In this document: in pieces, positions 27,833 through 36,291 of the stretch
Layout of the letters: each line of letters opens with the position of its first letter
Position numbering within the stretch: position 1 is the stretch's first letter
Assembly (NCBI GenBank): GCA_045543555.1
Contig: JAZQMQ010000024.1
Span: 62,001-126,000 of the forward strand
DNA length: 64,000 nucleotides
Reading direction: 5' to 3'
From: Colimorpha_A sp045543555
GTDB taxonomy: Bacteria > Bacillota > Clostridia > Oscillospirales > CAG-272
The notes under the pieces: model-generated
What the model was told of the DNA's origin: nothing
The model's input: the letters and a program-made list of their open reading frames with translations, nothing else
The model's database searches: none
Position numbers and translations under genes: made by a program

Positions 27833-28790
27833 TTGAAAATCACAGTTATAGGATGCGGACGATGGGATTCCTTCATCGCTTGGTAGCTTGATAAAATCGG
27901 ACATAACGTAACTGTTTACGGTCTCGCCGATGCTGAATCATTTATACAGCTGAGAGATACAAGGACAAATGGACTTATAACATAACCCGAAAGCATCAAA
28001 TTAACGACCGACATCATCTGTGTAAACGACGCTGAAACATTTATCATTTCGATAGGTTCCCAGGGCTTGCGGGCTCTGATGCTTCAGATAAAGGAGCTTT
28101 CTCCCAAAAACAAAAACTTTGTGCTTTGCATGAAGGGAATAGAGATCGGTACGGGATGTCGTTTATCTGAGATCGCGTCGGAATATATTAATCCTACAAA
28201 TACCGTTTCTGTTTGGATAGGCCCCGGACACGTTCAGGAATTTGCAAATGGAATTCCAAACTGTATGGTTATCGACAGTAAAAGCGAGGAAGCTAAACAG
28301 CTGCTTGTTAATGAATTTTCAAGTTCGGTTATTCGCTTCTATTACGGAGCTGACTTGATTGGAAACGAGATGGGAGCTGCTTCAAAGAACGTTATAGGCA
28401 TAGCTGCAGGTATGCTCGATGGCGTGGGTCTTTCTTCACTTAAGGGCGCACTTATGTCCAGAGGAACCAGAGAGATATCGCGGCTTATTGAGGCAATGGG
28501 CGGCAATCCGCTTTCTGCATACGGACTTTGCCACCTCGGCGACTACGAGGCAACCGTCTTCTCGCAGTATTCTCATAACAGACGTTATGGTGAAATGTTT
28601 GTTAAAGGCGAAAAATTCGGTCAATTGGCTGAAGGGATACTATACGGCAAAAGCAATGATGTTCCTTTCGGTAAAATATGGCGTGTAGCTTCCTATTTGC
28701 TCGGTTGTATATAAGATGCTGTACGAGAATGCCGATCATAAGCAAACACTTCAAGAGCTCTTTAACAGAAGCTTGAAGCAAGAATTTTAA
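27833..28790 (+). pseudogene. gpsA: Glycerol-3-phosphate dehydrogenase (GpsA type), decayed
   Basis: A GpsA-like frame starts at a TTG (27833) four bases after the SpoIID-gene stop and can be followed to a TAA at 28790. In-frame TAG at 27884-27886 and TAA at 27983-27985 interrupt it, an inserted base near 28639 shifts the frame, and a TAG at 28686-28688 follows. The dinucleotide loop is GCGRWDS, with Asp where a glycine is expected. The middle part (28067-28630) is open and well conserved, with NVIGIAAGMLDG and CHLGDYEATVF. The family reduces dihydroxyacetone phosphate to sn-glycerol 3-phosphate. Decay looks recent, since similarity persists across the lesions. Confidence 0.85.
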
Positions 28791-28798
28791 CAGTACAT

Positions 28799-28834
28799 AA
28801 AAACACCCCGATTTATGTCGGGGTGTAATTTATT
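28799..28834 (+). terminator. Bidirectional Rho-independent terminator
   Basis: A 9-base stem (ACACCCCGA and complement) with a short loop follows the gpsA pseudogene and precedes the stop of the minus-strand membrane gene. A- and T-runs flank both sides. Confidence 0.8.
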
Positions 28835-29273
28835 ATTTGAACTGTTTTTTATATACTTGTTTTTTCTTGGATTTTTCTTTGTTGGATATGGGCTCGCTCT
28901 CGTTACTTTTGAGGAAATGACGTATTATTGAAGATATAAGTGCAATTATCGCATAAGCAAATGAAATAATGATCACCATTCCGAGCTCGTGACCTATTCT
29001 ACCTACCACCGTGAAGGTGATATATCCGGAGACGACCGTTATTCCATAGTGAAGAAGAAGTGCAAGCTGATATGAAAGTGACTTGATATTAAATAACTTC
29101 AGACCCCAAGCAACCAAAAGTGAAAAAATGAATATCATTAAAAGAGCGCCAAACCCTATTATTCCGCTAAGGTTTCCGATTTCAGAAAATCCTGCGATAA
29201 TAATTGTGATAAGCAGATATATTATTGCAGCTTTTGCAAGGACTTCGTTAATAAATTTCTTAATAGATTCCAA
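28833..29273 (-). CDS. Four-helix membrane protein of unknown function
   Basis: The 146-residue protein starts with TTG, eight bases after TTGGAGG, behind a promoter at 29328-29301. Four hydrophobic helices are visible at about residues 14-32, 38-60, 70-90 and 97-118, and a strongly basic tail (Lys and Asn rich, from about 125) would face the cytosol. The size and plan recall DUF3021-type proteins, but no defining motif is recognised, so it is left unnamed. It is a single-gene unit between a terminator and the M23 peptidase gene on the same strand. Confidence 0.6.
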   Translation of the reverse strand: MESIKKFINEVLAKAAIIYLLITIIIAGFSEIGNLSGIIGFGALLMIFIFSLLVAWGLKLFNIKSLSYQLALLLHYGITVVSGYITFTVVGRIGHELGMVIIISFAYAIIALISSIIRHFLKSNESEPISNKEKSKKKQVYKKQFK

Positions 29274-29300
29274 AATGTGCCTCCAATTGAATTTTTTATA

Positions 29301-29328
29301 ATTATATCACAAATAATATAAAATTCAA
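29301..29328 (-). promoter_or_regulatory. Sigma-A type promoter for the four-helix membrane protein
   Basis: On minus TTGAAT (29328-29323) and TATAAT (29306-29301) are separated by 16 bases, about 28 bases before the TTG start. Confidence 0.65.
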
Positions 29329-29354
29329 GGAGAATTTGTTAATTTGATCGATTT

Positions 29355-30341
29355 TTAGTCGGGAATATCGTAAATTTGAAAATCTTTGCTCTTAATATAT
29401 TCTTTTCCGTCCGGCGTTTTCATCACGCTCATTTTGTTTTTGTTCAGAAATTTGACGATTTCATAGCAGTCGATCCAGATCTGATTATATCCGTCCTTTT
29501 GTGACGGGTCGAAAATCAACTGTATGCCAAAATGAAGATGAGGGATATTAATATTGTTTACGTTTTCTTTTGACGAATATCCTGTCATACCCATATAACC
29601 TATCACATCTCCCGCGACAACGGTATCTCCGATTTGGAAATCCGAAGCATATGGATGATCTCGTCGAAGGTGTGCGTAATAGTAGTATCTTTTGTTGTCA
29701 AAGCTTCTGATTCCGATCCTCCAGCCACCATATTGATTCCAACCGATCGCCTCTACATACCCGCTTTCAACCGCAATTATGGGCGTGCCAACAGATCCCA
29801 TTAAGTCGTGTCCCAAATGCTTTCTTTTGTATCCGTAGGTTCTGCCGACACCGAAATCATCGCTGTGTGAAAAATAAAATCCGCTTGCGATCGGAGAAAA
29901 TGCACGCAGTCCGAATTCCTTTTTACCATTTATGTAATATTCTCCTACAAAGCCGTTGAGGACTGCTGTGTAGGCTTCAAGAAAATAGGTAAAATGATTA
30001 TATTTTGAACCAATATCATTTATGGTATCTCCGTTGTTTAAACGTTCAATTATTGAATCAATATCAGCCCGTTTATAGAGTGAAAAATCGCCGCCGTATT
30101 TGGCTCCAAGTACCGAAAGTAACTGTATCATAGTGATTTCTTTATCTGTAGTGCGAAACTGAAGCTCTGCCTTAAGAGCATCGTCGAGAGCATTTGAAGT
30201 AATATTGAAATCCACCCATTTTATGTAAGGCGAGGATGTTAATTCATATAGCTTGTGGCGCTTGTATAATAGTATTGCGTTTGCTCCTAAAGCAAAAATT
30301 GTGAGGTACAGTATTAAGCTCCTGATTTTTCGCTTCAACAT
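29355..30341 (-). CDS. M23-family (LytM-type) metallopeptidase, membrane anchored
   Basis: The 328-residue protein has an N-terminal membrane helix (about 6-24) and an outside region. The C-terminal half is a peptidase M23 domain that cuts peptidoglycan peptide bridges. Its zinc ligands are visible: His and Asp in HLGHDLMG (about 157), and the histidines of AHL and HLHFGIQ (about 225-275). Helical residues at about 45-130 precede the domain. All key ligands are present, so it is likely active rather than a degenerate regulator. The start follows AAGGAG. It lies divergent from nusB with 254 bases between. Confidence 0.9.
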   Translation of the reverse strand: MLKRKIRSLILYLTIFALGANAILLYKRHKLYELTSSPYIKWVDFNITSNALDDALKAELQFRTTDKEITMIQLLSVLGAKYGGDFSLYKRADIDSIIERLNNGDTINDIGSKYNHFTYFLEAYTAVLNGFVGEYYINGKKEFGLRAFSPIASGFYFSHSDDFGVGRTYGYKRKHLGHDLMGSVGTPIIAVESGYVEAIGWNQYGGWRIGIRSFDNKRYYYYAHLRRDHPYASDFQIGDTVVAGDVIGYMGMTGYSSKENVNNINIPHLHFGIQLIFDPSQKDGYNQIWIDCYEIVKFLNKNKMSVMKTPDGKEYIKSKDFQIYDIPD

Positions 30342-30478
30342 AAGTATCTCCTTAAATATGCATTATTTTTTTTATTTTTATCGCCGACTTTTTTATTGCT
30401 GATATATTTGAGTTATTATATATTTATTATATATTAGTTGTAAATATAAAAATGTTATGTGATTTATGGTCTTAAATG

Positions 30479-30507
30479 TTGACAAATCGAGTGCAAAGTT
30501 ATATAAT
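30479..30507 (+). promoter_or_regulatory. Sigma-A type promoter for the nusB operon
   Basis: TTGACA (30479-30484) and TATAAT (30502-30507) with a 17-base gap. The AT-rich stretch before it (30342-30478) shows no gene. The leader to the nusB ATG is about 80 bases. Confidence 0.8.
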
Positions 30508-30595
30508 GTATAATTGCAGAAATATAACTGTATATACAGTATATACATACACTGACATTTATTGCCGATCAATAATCGGGGAAACGGATGAGACT

Positions 30596-31003
30596 ATGGA
30601 AAGAAGAAAAGCTCGTGAGGCGGTTATGGAGCTCCTTTTTGAAAAGGAATTCAAAAAAGACGAAAACGCAGAGGATGCATACAGACTTGCTGAAGAAATG
30701 AGAGAACTTGAAAGCGACAAATATCTTCAGGATACCTATTTCGGAGTTTGTGATCATCTTTCCGATATAGACGAGCTTATAAGTGCGAGAGCTATCGGTT
30801 GGAAGACAAAGAGAATGACAAAGGTTTCGCTTTCCGTGATGAGAATTGCCGTGTATGAGATGAAATATTGTAGTGATATTCCATTCAACGTATCAATAAA
30901 TGAAGCTCTTGAGATCTGTAAAAAATACGATGATGAAAAGGCTCCTGCTTTTATAAACGGAGTGCTTAACGGTATAGCAGAAGATCTCGGACTTAAGGCA
31001 TAA
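30596..31003 (+). CDS. nusB: Transcription antitermination protein NusB
   Basis: NusB binds boxA RNA with S10 and supports antitermination of rRNA operons. The ATG at 30596 gives 135 residues; an earlier in-frame ATG at 30476 lies upstream of the promoter and cannot be used. The protein has the N-terminal ERRKAREAVMELLFE helix, the all-alpha fold, and the C-terminal IAVYEMKYCSDIPFNVSINE motif with the KAPAFINGVL-like end (here APAFINGVLNGIA). It begins a long operon with the M22 protein, xseA and xseB. Confidence 0.95.
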   Translation: MERRKAREAVMELLFEKEFKKDENAEDAYRLAEEMRELESDKYLQDTYFGVCDHLSDIDELISARAIGWKTKRMTKVSLSVMRIAVYEMKYCSDIPFNVSINEALEICKKYDDEKAPAFINGVLNGIAEDLGLKA

Positions 31004-31004
31004 T

Positions 31005-31931
31005 ATGTCTTTATTCTTAGGAATCGACACGAGCAATTATACGACATCTGCAGCTTTATCAGAGGATGGAATCATTGTCAGAACAGCAAAGCGGATGCTT
31101 AATGTGTCAGAAGGTCAGAGAGGCTTAAGACAGAGCGATGCTGTGTTTCAGCATGCTGTTAATATTCCTCTTGTATTTGATGAGATAGGATTTGCATCTG
31201 TCAGTGCCGTCGGTGTCTCATGTACCCCGCGAGATGTTGAAGGATCGTATATGCCATGCTTCTTGTCAGGCGTAGCTGTTGCGAAAGCAATATCAAGCAT
31301 TAGCGGAATCACCCTTCATAAATTCTCTCATCAGCGTGGTCACATTGCAGCGGCTCTATACAGCTGCGGAAGGGAAGACTTGCATAACAGCAAATTTCTC
31401 GCTTTTCACGTTTCGGGCGGAACAACAGAGCTTACTCTCTTTGATCACGGTGAGATAACGTTGCTCGGAGGCACCAAGGATATAAGCGCAGGAAAAGCGA
31501 TTGATCGCATCGGCGTTAAGCTTGGATTAAGCTTCCCGTGCGGAAAGCAACTTGAAGCAATTGCCCAAGATCCCGATTCACTTAAGGCGGGAAAGATCTG
31601 CGTCGACGGATTGTCATTTAATCTGTCCGGTATCGAAAATAAAGCCGATGAGCTGATAAAAAGCGGTGCAGAGGCTTCATATATTGCGGCGTATGTGCTT
31701 AAGCATATATGCGCCGTGATCGAAAGGCTTACCGAAAACGCAATTACATTATACGGTGACCTCCCGATAATATATGCAGGTGGGGTTATGAGTAATACCT
31801 ATCTGAAATCAAAGCTGACTAAACGCTTTGGAGGATTGTTTGCCGAGCCTGAATATTCCACCGATAATGCAGCGGGGATCGCCAGACTCACAGAACTTGT
31901 TTGTGAAGGAGCATTTGAGTATGCCCTCTGA
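31005..31931 (+). CDS. M22-family TsaD-like paralogue (Kae1/Qri7 fold)
   Basis: The 308-residue protein is a member of the ASKHA-fold peptidase M22 group but not the canonical TsaD. It begins GIDTSNYTTSAAL, where TsaD has GIETSCDETS. The metal-binding pair is kept as His109 and His113 in HQRGH, and later ATP-site parts are seen as HVSGGTTEL and AGGVMSN. Clostridia commonly carry this paralogue beside nusB and xseA; its function is not established. One base separates it from nusB, and its end overlaps the xseA start by 11 bases. Confidence 0.8.
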   Translation: MSLFLGIDTSNYTTSAALSEDGIIVRTAKRMLNVSEGQRGLRQSDAVFQHAVNIPLVFDEIGFASVSAVGVSCTPRDVEGSYMPCFLSGVAVAKAISSISGITLHKFSHQRGHIAAALYSCGREDLHNSKFLAFHVSGGTTELTLFDHGEITLLGGTKDISAGKAIDRIGVKLGLSFPCGKQLEAIAQDPDSLKAGKICVDGLSFNLSGIENKADELIKSGAEASYIAAYVLKHICAVIERLTENAITLYGDLPIIYAGGVMSNTYLKSKLTKRFGGLFAEPEYSTDNAAGIARLTELVCEGAFEYAL

Positions 31932-33138
31932 TGTTAAGGTGCTAAGCGTCACTGAGCTAAACGATTACGTTAAGCTTATTGTCGACGGGAATCCCGTGCT
32001 TTCAAACGTATGGGTGCGCGGAGAGATATCAAATCTCACCTGTCATAGCTCCGGGCACTATTATTTCTCACTTAAAAATGAAAGTGCAAGGGTTTCGGCT
32101 GTCATGTTCCGCTCCGCAACTCAAAAGCTGCGTTTCCGTCTTGAAAACGGCATGAAGGTCATTCTTCACGGAAGAGTGTCAGTTTACATTCGCGACGGAA
32201 ATTATCAGCTGTATGCTACCGAGCTTGAGCCTGATGGAATCGGCGCTCTTACAATTGCTTATGAACAGCTGAAAAAGAAGCTTGAAGCCGAGGGACTATT
32301 CCGTCCCGAGATCAAGAAGCCACTTCCCAAGATACCGATGAGAGTCGGAATCATTACATCACCAACAGGAGCGGCAGTCCGAGATATCATCAACGTATGC
32401 GGAAGACGTTTCCCGTTTGCAAAGCTCATACTTTTTCCTTCGCTTGTTCAAGGTGAGGGGGCAGAGAAGGATTTGATTGAAGGCATCGATTATTTTGATC
32501 GAACGTCATCTGTCGATGTAATTATAATAGGCAGGGGCGGAGGATCTATTGAGGATCTTTGGGCTTTTAACAGCGAGGAGCTTGCAAGAAGGATTTTTAA
32601 GTGTAAAATTCCCGTTATCTCTGCCGTTGGACACGAAACCGATTTTACGATATGTGATTTCGTTTCTGACAGACGCGCTCCAACACCCTCTGCGGCGGCA
32701 GAGCTTGCTGTTCCCGACGGAAACGAGCTTAAGAAGAAGTTTTCAAACGTAACGTCGAGAATGTCGGCGGTCCTTGAAGGCAGGATCAAAAATGAAAAAG
32801 AAAAGCTGAGGCTTATCTCGGGCAGGCGTGTGCTCACAACCCCCGGAGCATACCTGGACGATAAGAGAATAGAGGTTATTAACTTAACGGATTCCCTTGA
32901 GGTTTCGGTTTTAAAACGTATTGAGATATTTAAGCAAATGATCGGTAAAAATTCCGCCTTGCTTGAAGCCGTATCGCCCCTTAAAGTTATCTCAAAAGGA
33001 TATTCCGCGGTGTACGGAGATGACGGCAAGCTCTTAAAAACCGCAAGCGAGATAAATGTCGGTGAAAACGTAACATTTCGCTTAAGTGACGGCAAGGTAG
33101 GTGCTACAGTTACGAGCGTAGTACCGGATAAGGAGTAG
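31921..33138 (+). CDS. xseA: Exodeoxyribonuclease VII large subunit
   Basis: The large subunit of ExoVII degrades single-stranded DNA into oligonucleotides. The ATG at 31921 is chosen because AAGGAG lies just upstream; an in-frame ATG at 31828 lies deep in the previous gene. The 405-residue protein has the OB-fold domain (about 1-100), then the catalytic domain with IITSPTGAAVRDI (about 140) and GRGGGSIEDLWAFN (about 205), and long helices toward the C-terminus. The xseB gene follows three bases after its stop. It ends in TAG. Confidence 0.95.
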   Translation: MPSDVKVLSVTELNDYVKLIVDGNPVLSNVWVRGEISNLTCHSSGHYYFSLKNESARVSAVMFRSATQKLRFRLENGMKVILHGRVSVYIRDGNYQLYATELEPDGIGALTIAYEQLKKKLEAEGLFRPEIKKPLPKIPMRVGIITSPTGAAVRDIINVCGRRFPFAKLILFPSLVQGEGAEKDLIEGIDYFDRTSSVDVIIIGRGGGSIEDLWAFNSEELARRIFKCKIPVISAVGHETDFTICDFVSDRRAPTPSAAAELAVPDGNELKKKFSNVTSRMSAVLEGRIKNEKEKLRLISGRRVLTTPGAYLDDKRIEVINLTDSLEVSVLKRIEIFKQMIGKNSALLEAVSPLKVISKGYSAVYGDDGKLLKTASEINVGENVTFRLSDGKVGATVTSVVPDKE

Positions 33139-33141
33139 ATT

Positions 33142-33378
33142 ATGGCAGAAAAAAAGAAGCTGAGCTTCGAGGAAGCGTTATCGCGCCTCGAGGAGATTGT
33201 AAAGGAACTTGAAAACGGCACAGCAGAGCTTGATAAATCCCTTGATATGTTTGAGGAGGGAATAAAGCTAGTTAAGCTCTGTACGGCAAAGCTTGACGAT
33301 GCAGAGCAAAGAATAGCTTTGCTTACTAAAAACGGAGATGGCGAATATGATGAAAAGCCTTTCACAAGCGTTAACTGA
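33142..33378 (+). CDS. xseB: Exodeoxyribonuclease VII small subunit
   Basis: This 78-residue, mostly helical protein is the ExoVII small subunit, of which several copies bind each XseA. The FEEALSRLEEIVKELENGTAEL motif and the following LDKSLDMFEEGIKL segment are typical. It follows xseA by three bases and its end overlaps the ispA start region by about 32 bases. Confidence 0.93.
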   Translation: MAEKKKLSFEEALSRLEEIVKELENGTAELDKSLDMFEEGIKLVKLCTAKLDDAEQRIALLTKNGDGEYDEKPFTSVN

Positions 33379-34198
33379 TAACGGTCTTCTTATTGAGGAG
33401 ACGATGAAGAAATATCTCGAGGTTGGTGACAGGCCTTATAACGAGCTCCTTGATTCGATGCGATACAGCGCTTATGCGGGAGGAAAACGTGTAAGACCTT
33501 TCCTGACTCTTGAGGTGTGCAGAATGCTGGGCGGTAGTGTCGAAGCGGCTCTGCCGTTTGCATGTGCAATTGAGATGGTACACACCTATTCTTTAATACA
33601 CGACGATCTTCCTTGTATGGATAATGACGTTGAAAGAAGAGGAAAGCCAACTAACCACGTTGTTTTTGGCGAAACTACAGCGCTTCTTTCGGGAGATGCA
33701 CTTCTTACGTATGCATTTAAGGTGGCGGCAAGTAATCCCCACGTTTTTAATTACACAGCGGTTAACGCAGTTAAGCTTCTTGCAGACAATGCCGGGTTTG
33801 ACGGTATGATCGGCGGTCAGATGCTTGATCTTGAGGGAGAGAAAAGACCGCTTGATCGGGACGAGCATCTCTTAATGAACCGTTTAAAAACGGGATGCCT
33901 TATAAGAACCGCTTGCCTGCTCGGTTGTATTGCGGCTGATTACGGCGAGGATACCGCAGAATATGCCGCGATCAAGACATATTCGGAAAATATAGGTCTT
34001 GCATTCCAAATCGAAGACGACCTTCTCGATATGGGAAGCGAGGATAACAAGACAACGTTCTTAACGTTCATGTCACCCGATGATGCAAAGAAAAAGATAA
34101 ACGAGCTGACAGATGGCGCGATAAATGCAATTTCGTCCTATAAGGATTCTGAAATTCTTATAGAGTTTGCGCGTTATCTGTCGTCAAGAACCGTATGA
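33347..34198 (+). CDS. ispA: Polyprenyl synthetase (farnesyl/geranyl diphosphate synthase)
   Basis: The enzyme condenses isopentenyl and dimethylallyl diphosphate into short-chain polyprenyl diphosphates. The first aspartate-rich motif is at HDDLPCMDND (about residue 87), and the second is FQIEDDLLD. The GGKRVRP motif at about 44 is also present. An ATG at 33347 follows GGAG at 33334-33337; an ATG at 33338 is too close to it, giving about 283 residues. It follows xseB with overlap, and tlyA overlaps its stop by four bases. The dxs gene often found between ispA and tlyA in Clostridia is absent. Confidence 0.93.
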   Translation: MMKSLSQALTDNGLLIEETMKKYLEVGDRPYNELLDSMRYSAYAGGKRVRPFLTLEVCRMLGGSVEAALPFACAIEMVHTYSLIHDDLPCMDNDVERRGKPTNHVVFGETTALLSGDALLTYAFKVAASNPHVFNYTAVNAVKLLADNAGFDGMIGGQMLDLEGEKRPLDRDEHLLMNRLKTGCLIRTACLLGCIAADYGEDTAEYAAIKTYSENIGLAFQIEDDLLDMGSEDNKTTFLTFMSPDDAKKKINELTDGAINAISSYKDSEILIEFARYLSSRTV

Positions 34199-34926
34199 AA
34201 AGGCTTGACGTTTATCTTGCCGAGAATGGCTTGTGTGAAAGCAGAAGCAAGGCTCAGGATCTGATAAAAGGCGGTAAGGTTTCAGTTAACGGCAAGCCTG
34301 CAGATAAGCCATCAATGCAGATAGAGGACACCGATTCTGTTTCGATCGATAATGAGGGCGTTTGCCCATACGTCAGCCGTGGAGGGCTAAAGCTCAAGGG
34401 AGCGCTTGACAGTTTTAAATTTGACCCGAAGGATATGGTATGTATCGACATCGGCGCTTCGACGGGCGGTTTTACAGATTGTCTTCTTAAACACGGAGCA
34501 AAGCGTGTTTATGCCGTGGACAGCGGTACCTCACAGCTGCATAAATCACTCAGATCGGATAATAGAGTTATCTCTCTGGAAAATACAAACGCAAAATACA
34601 TAAGCGAGAAAGATTTTCCCGAAAAAATGGATCTGTGCGTTATGGACGTGTCGTTTATTTCTCAAATCAAGCTCTATCCCGTTATAACCAACGTGCTTAA
34701 GGACGGCGGGGTTCTTATATCCTTGATCAAACCTCAATTTGAGGTTGGCAGAGAGGGAATAGGCAAGGGCGGAATCGTGAAAAATGACCGTTTGCGTGAG
34801 CAGGCAGTTAGTAACGTTTTATCGTCCGCACTATCTTTTGGATTTAAAAATGAAAATTTATGTGTTTCGCCAATTAAAGGCGGAGACGGAAATATAGAAT
34901 ATATTGCTTTGTTCGTACTCAATTAA
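34195..34926 (+). CDS. TlyA-family rRNA methyltransferase (S4 plus FtsJ-like)
   Basis: The 243-residue protein has an N-terminal S4 RNA-binding domain (1-60) and a FtsJ-like SAM domain. The SAM loop is CIDIGASTGGFTDCLL (about residue 82), followed by the acidic VYAVDSG strand. TlyA enzymes make 2'-O-methylcytidine in 16S or 23S rRNA in actinobacteria; the clostridial group is usually annotated as hemolysin or rRNA methyltransferase. Its start overlaps the ispA stop in an ATGA arrangement. It is followed by nadK. Confidence 0.92.
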   Translation: MKRLDVYLAENGLCESRSKAQDLIKGGKVSVNGKPADKPSMQIEDTDSVSIDNEGVCPYVSRGGLKLKGALDSFKFDPKDMVCIDIGASTGGFTDCLLKHGAKRVYAVDSGTSQLHKSLRSDNRVISLENTNAKYISEKDFPEKMDLCVMDVSFISQIKLYPVITNVLKDGGVLISLIKPQFEVGREGIGKGGIVKNDRLREQAVSNVLSSALSFGFKNENLCVSPIKGGDGNIEYIALFVLN

Positions 34927-34947
34927 TAATCGATTGGAGGTTCGCTT

Positions 34948-35793
34948 ATGAAAGTAGAACTCTGTCCAAACATAAAAAAGGATCCGGGTTTTGCCCGCAC
35001 CTATAAGATCGTGGATATTCTCAATAGATGCGGCGTAGATATCTTTGTCCGTGATGACGTATTATTGCAGTCGGAATACGTGAAGCACGAAACATGCAAT
35101 GATGTTGATATGCTTATAGTTCTTGGCGGAGACGGTTCGATAATGAGAGCCGCACGAAGAGGGGCTAAAGAGGGGATACCCGTACTCGGAATTGATCTAG
35201 GAAGGGTTGGATATCTTGCCGAGCTTGCACCCGATGATGAAATCGGGCTTAAAGATATCGTAAATGGTAACTATCACGTTGAAAAAAGAATGATGCTTGA
35301 GAGCTGTGCCATAAAAAACGGAATCGTTCAAAACGAGAGCTTTTCTGCAATAAACGACATAGTTCTTTCCCACGGAAGTCTTTCGCACATTCTTGAAACA
35401 GAGGTGTTCTGTGACGGGAGCTCAATAGGACGATATCGCTCAGATGGATTCATTGTTTCAACGCCAACGGGGTCTACCGCCTATTCACTGTCTGCGGGCG
35501 GTCCCGTATTGGCTCCCGGACTTAAGGGAATCTGTTTAACACCTATTTGCCCACATTCGCTCACCGCAAGGCCGATAATCGTGCCTGAGGATTCCGATAT
35601 TGAGATCCGTTATCTTTCAACTTTGGATTCAACGGCTCATTTAACGGTAGACGGTGTTGAATCGACAGTATTGACCACAGGGGATTCCATAAAGATCAAC
35701 AAATCTCCTCTTACTGCTGATTTTGTCAGAGGTAAGAAGGATAGGATCAAAAACTTCTATGACGTTTTCAGAGAAAAAATGTCCGATATATAG
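34948..35793 (+). CDS. nadK: NAD kinase
   Basis: NAD kinase uses ATP or polyphosphate to make NADP from NAD. The 281-residue protein has the GGDGS motif (about residue 58; the family usually has GGDGT), and the second conserved region STPTGSTAYSLSAGGP (about 170). A GGAGG site precedes the ATG at 34948. Its stop (TAG) is followed at once by the argR leader. In Clostridia nadK-argR-recN is a recurrent order, and it holds here. Confidence 0.95.
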   Translation: MKVELCPNIKKDPGFARTYKIVDILNRCGVDIFVRDDVLLQSEYVKHETCNDVDMLIVLGGDGSIMRAARRGAKEGIPVLGIDLGRVGYLAELAPDDEIGLKDIVNGNYHVEKRMMLESCAIKNGIVQNESFSAINDIVLSHGSLSHILETEVFCDGSSIGRYRSDGFIVSTPTGSTAYSLSAGGPVLAPGLKGICLTPICPHSLTARPIIVPEDSDIEIRYLSTLDSTAHLTVDGVESTVLTTGDSIKINKSPLTADFVRGKKDRIKNFYDVFREKMSDI

Positions 35794-35817
35794 ATGACGA
35801 AGAAAGGAATTTTAACA

Positions 35818-36273
35818 ATGAAGTACCGCAGACACAATAAGATAATAGAGATAATCACAGACTACGACATAGATACTCAGGACGAGCTTATCAGCAAGCT
35901 TAAGGAAGCAGGCTTTGATGTTACACAGGCAACGGTTTCCCGTGATATCAGAGACCTTAAGCTCGTTAAGATATCTACTCCTGACCACAGATATAAATAT
36001 GCATTGTCTCCAAGAGACGACATTCACATTTCTGCAAAATACAGAAATATTATAAGAGAGACCATTATAAAAGTAGATTTTGCAAATAATTTTGTTGTGC
36101 TTCGTACCTACGCCGGAATGGCACAGGCTGCAGCCGCTGCAATTGACGGTATGGGCTGGAGTGAAATAGTGGGAACTATAGCGGGAGACGACACAATTTT
36201 TGTTCTTATGCGCGACAATACTGCAGCTATAGAGTTTTCTGAAAAGCTGAAACAAGTTACAAGAGGAAACTGA
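35818..36273 (+). CDS. argR: Arginine repressor ArgR/AhrC
   Basis: ArgR is a hexameric, arginine-sensing regulator of arginine synthesis and catabolism. The ATG at 35818 is preferred over that at 35794, since AAAGGA lies between; it gives 151 residues, the usual size. The N-terminal winged helix shows the recognition segment ATVSRDIRDLKL (about 44), and the C-terminal oligomerisation and arginine-binding part has GTIAGDDTIF (about 120). No ARG box is identified nearby. recN follows 18 bases downstream. Confidence 0.93.
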   Translation: MKYRRHNKIIEIITDYDIDTQDELISKLKEAGFDVTQATVSRDIRDLKLVKISTPDHRYKYALSPRDDIHISAKYRNIIRETIIKVDFANNFVVLRTYAGMAQAAAAAIDGMGWSEIVGTIAGDDTIFVLMRDNTAAIEFSEKLKQVTRGN

Positions 36274-36291
36274 TAAACAGGAGAAAAAACG

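Noticed and set aside
27833..28790. Stop codon recoding as the explanation for in-frame TAG and TAA
   Set aside because: prfA for RF1 is intact, TAG ends intact core genes (xseA, nadK), and the ruins also carry frameshifts and both TAG and TAA. Decay explains this better.
30476..30596. Longer nusB start at 30476
   Set aside because: That ATG lies upstream of the promoter -35 box, so it would not be in the mRNA.
31828..31920. N-terminal extension of XseA
   Set aside because: It overlaps deep into the M22 gene; the ATG at 31921 has a good AAGGAG and matches family length.
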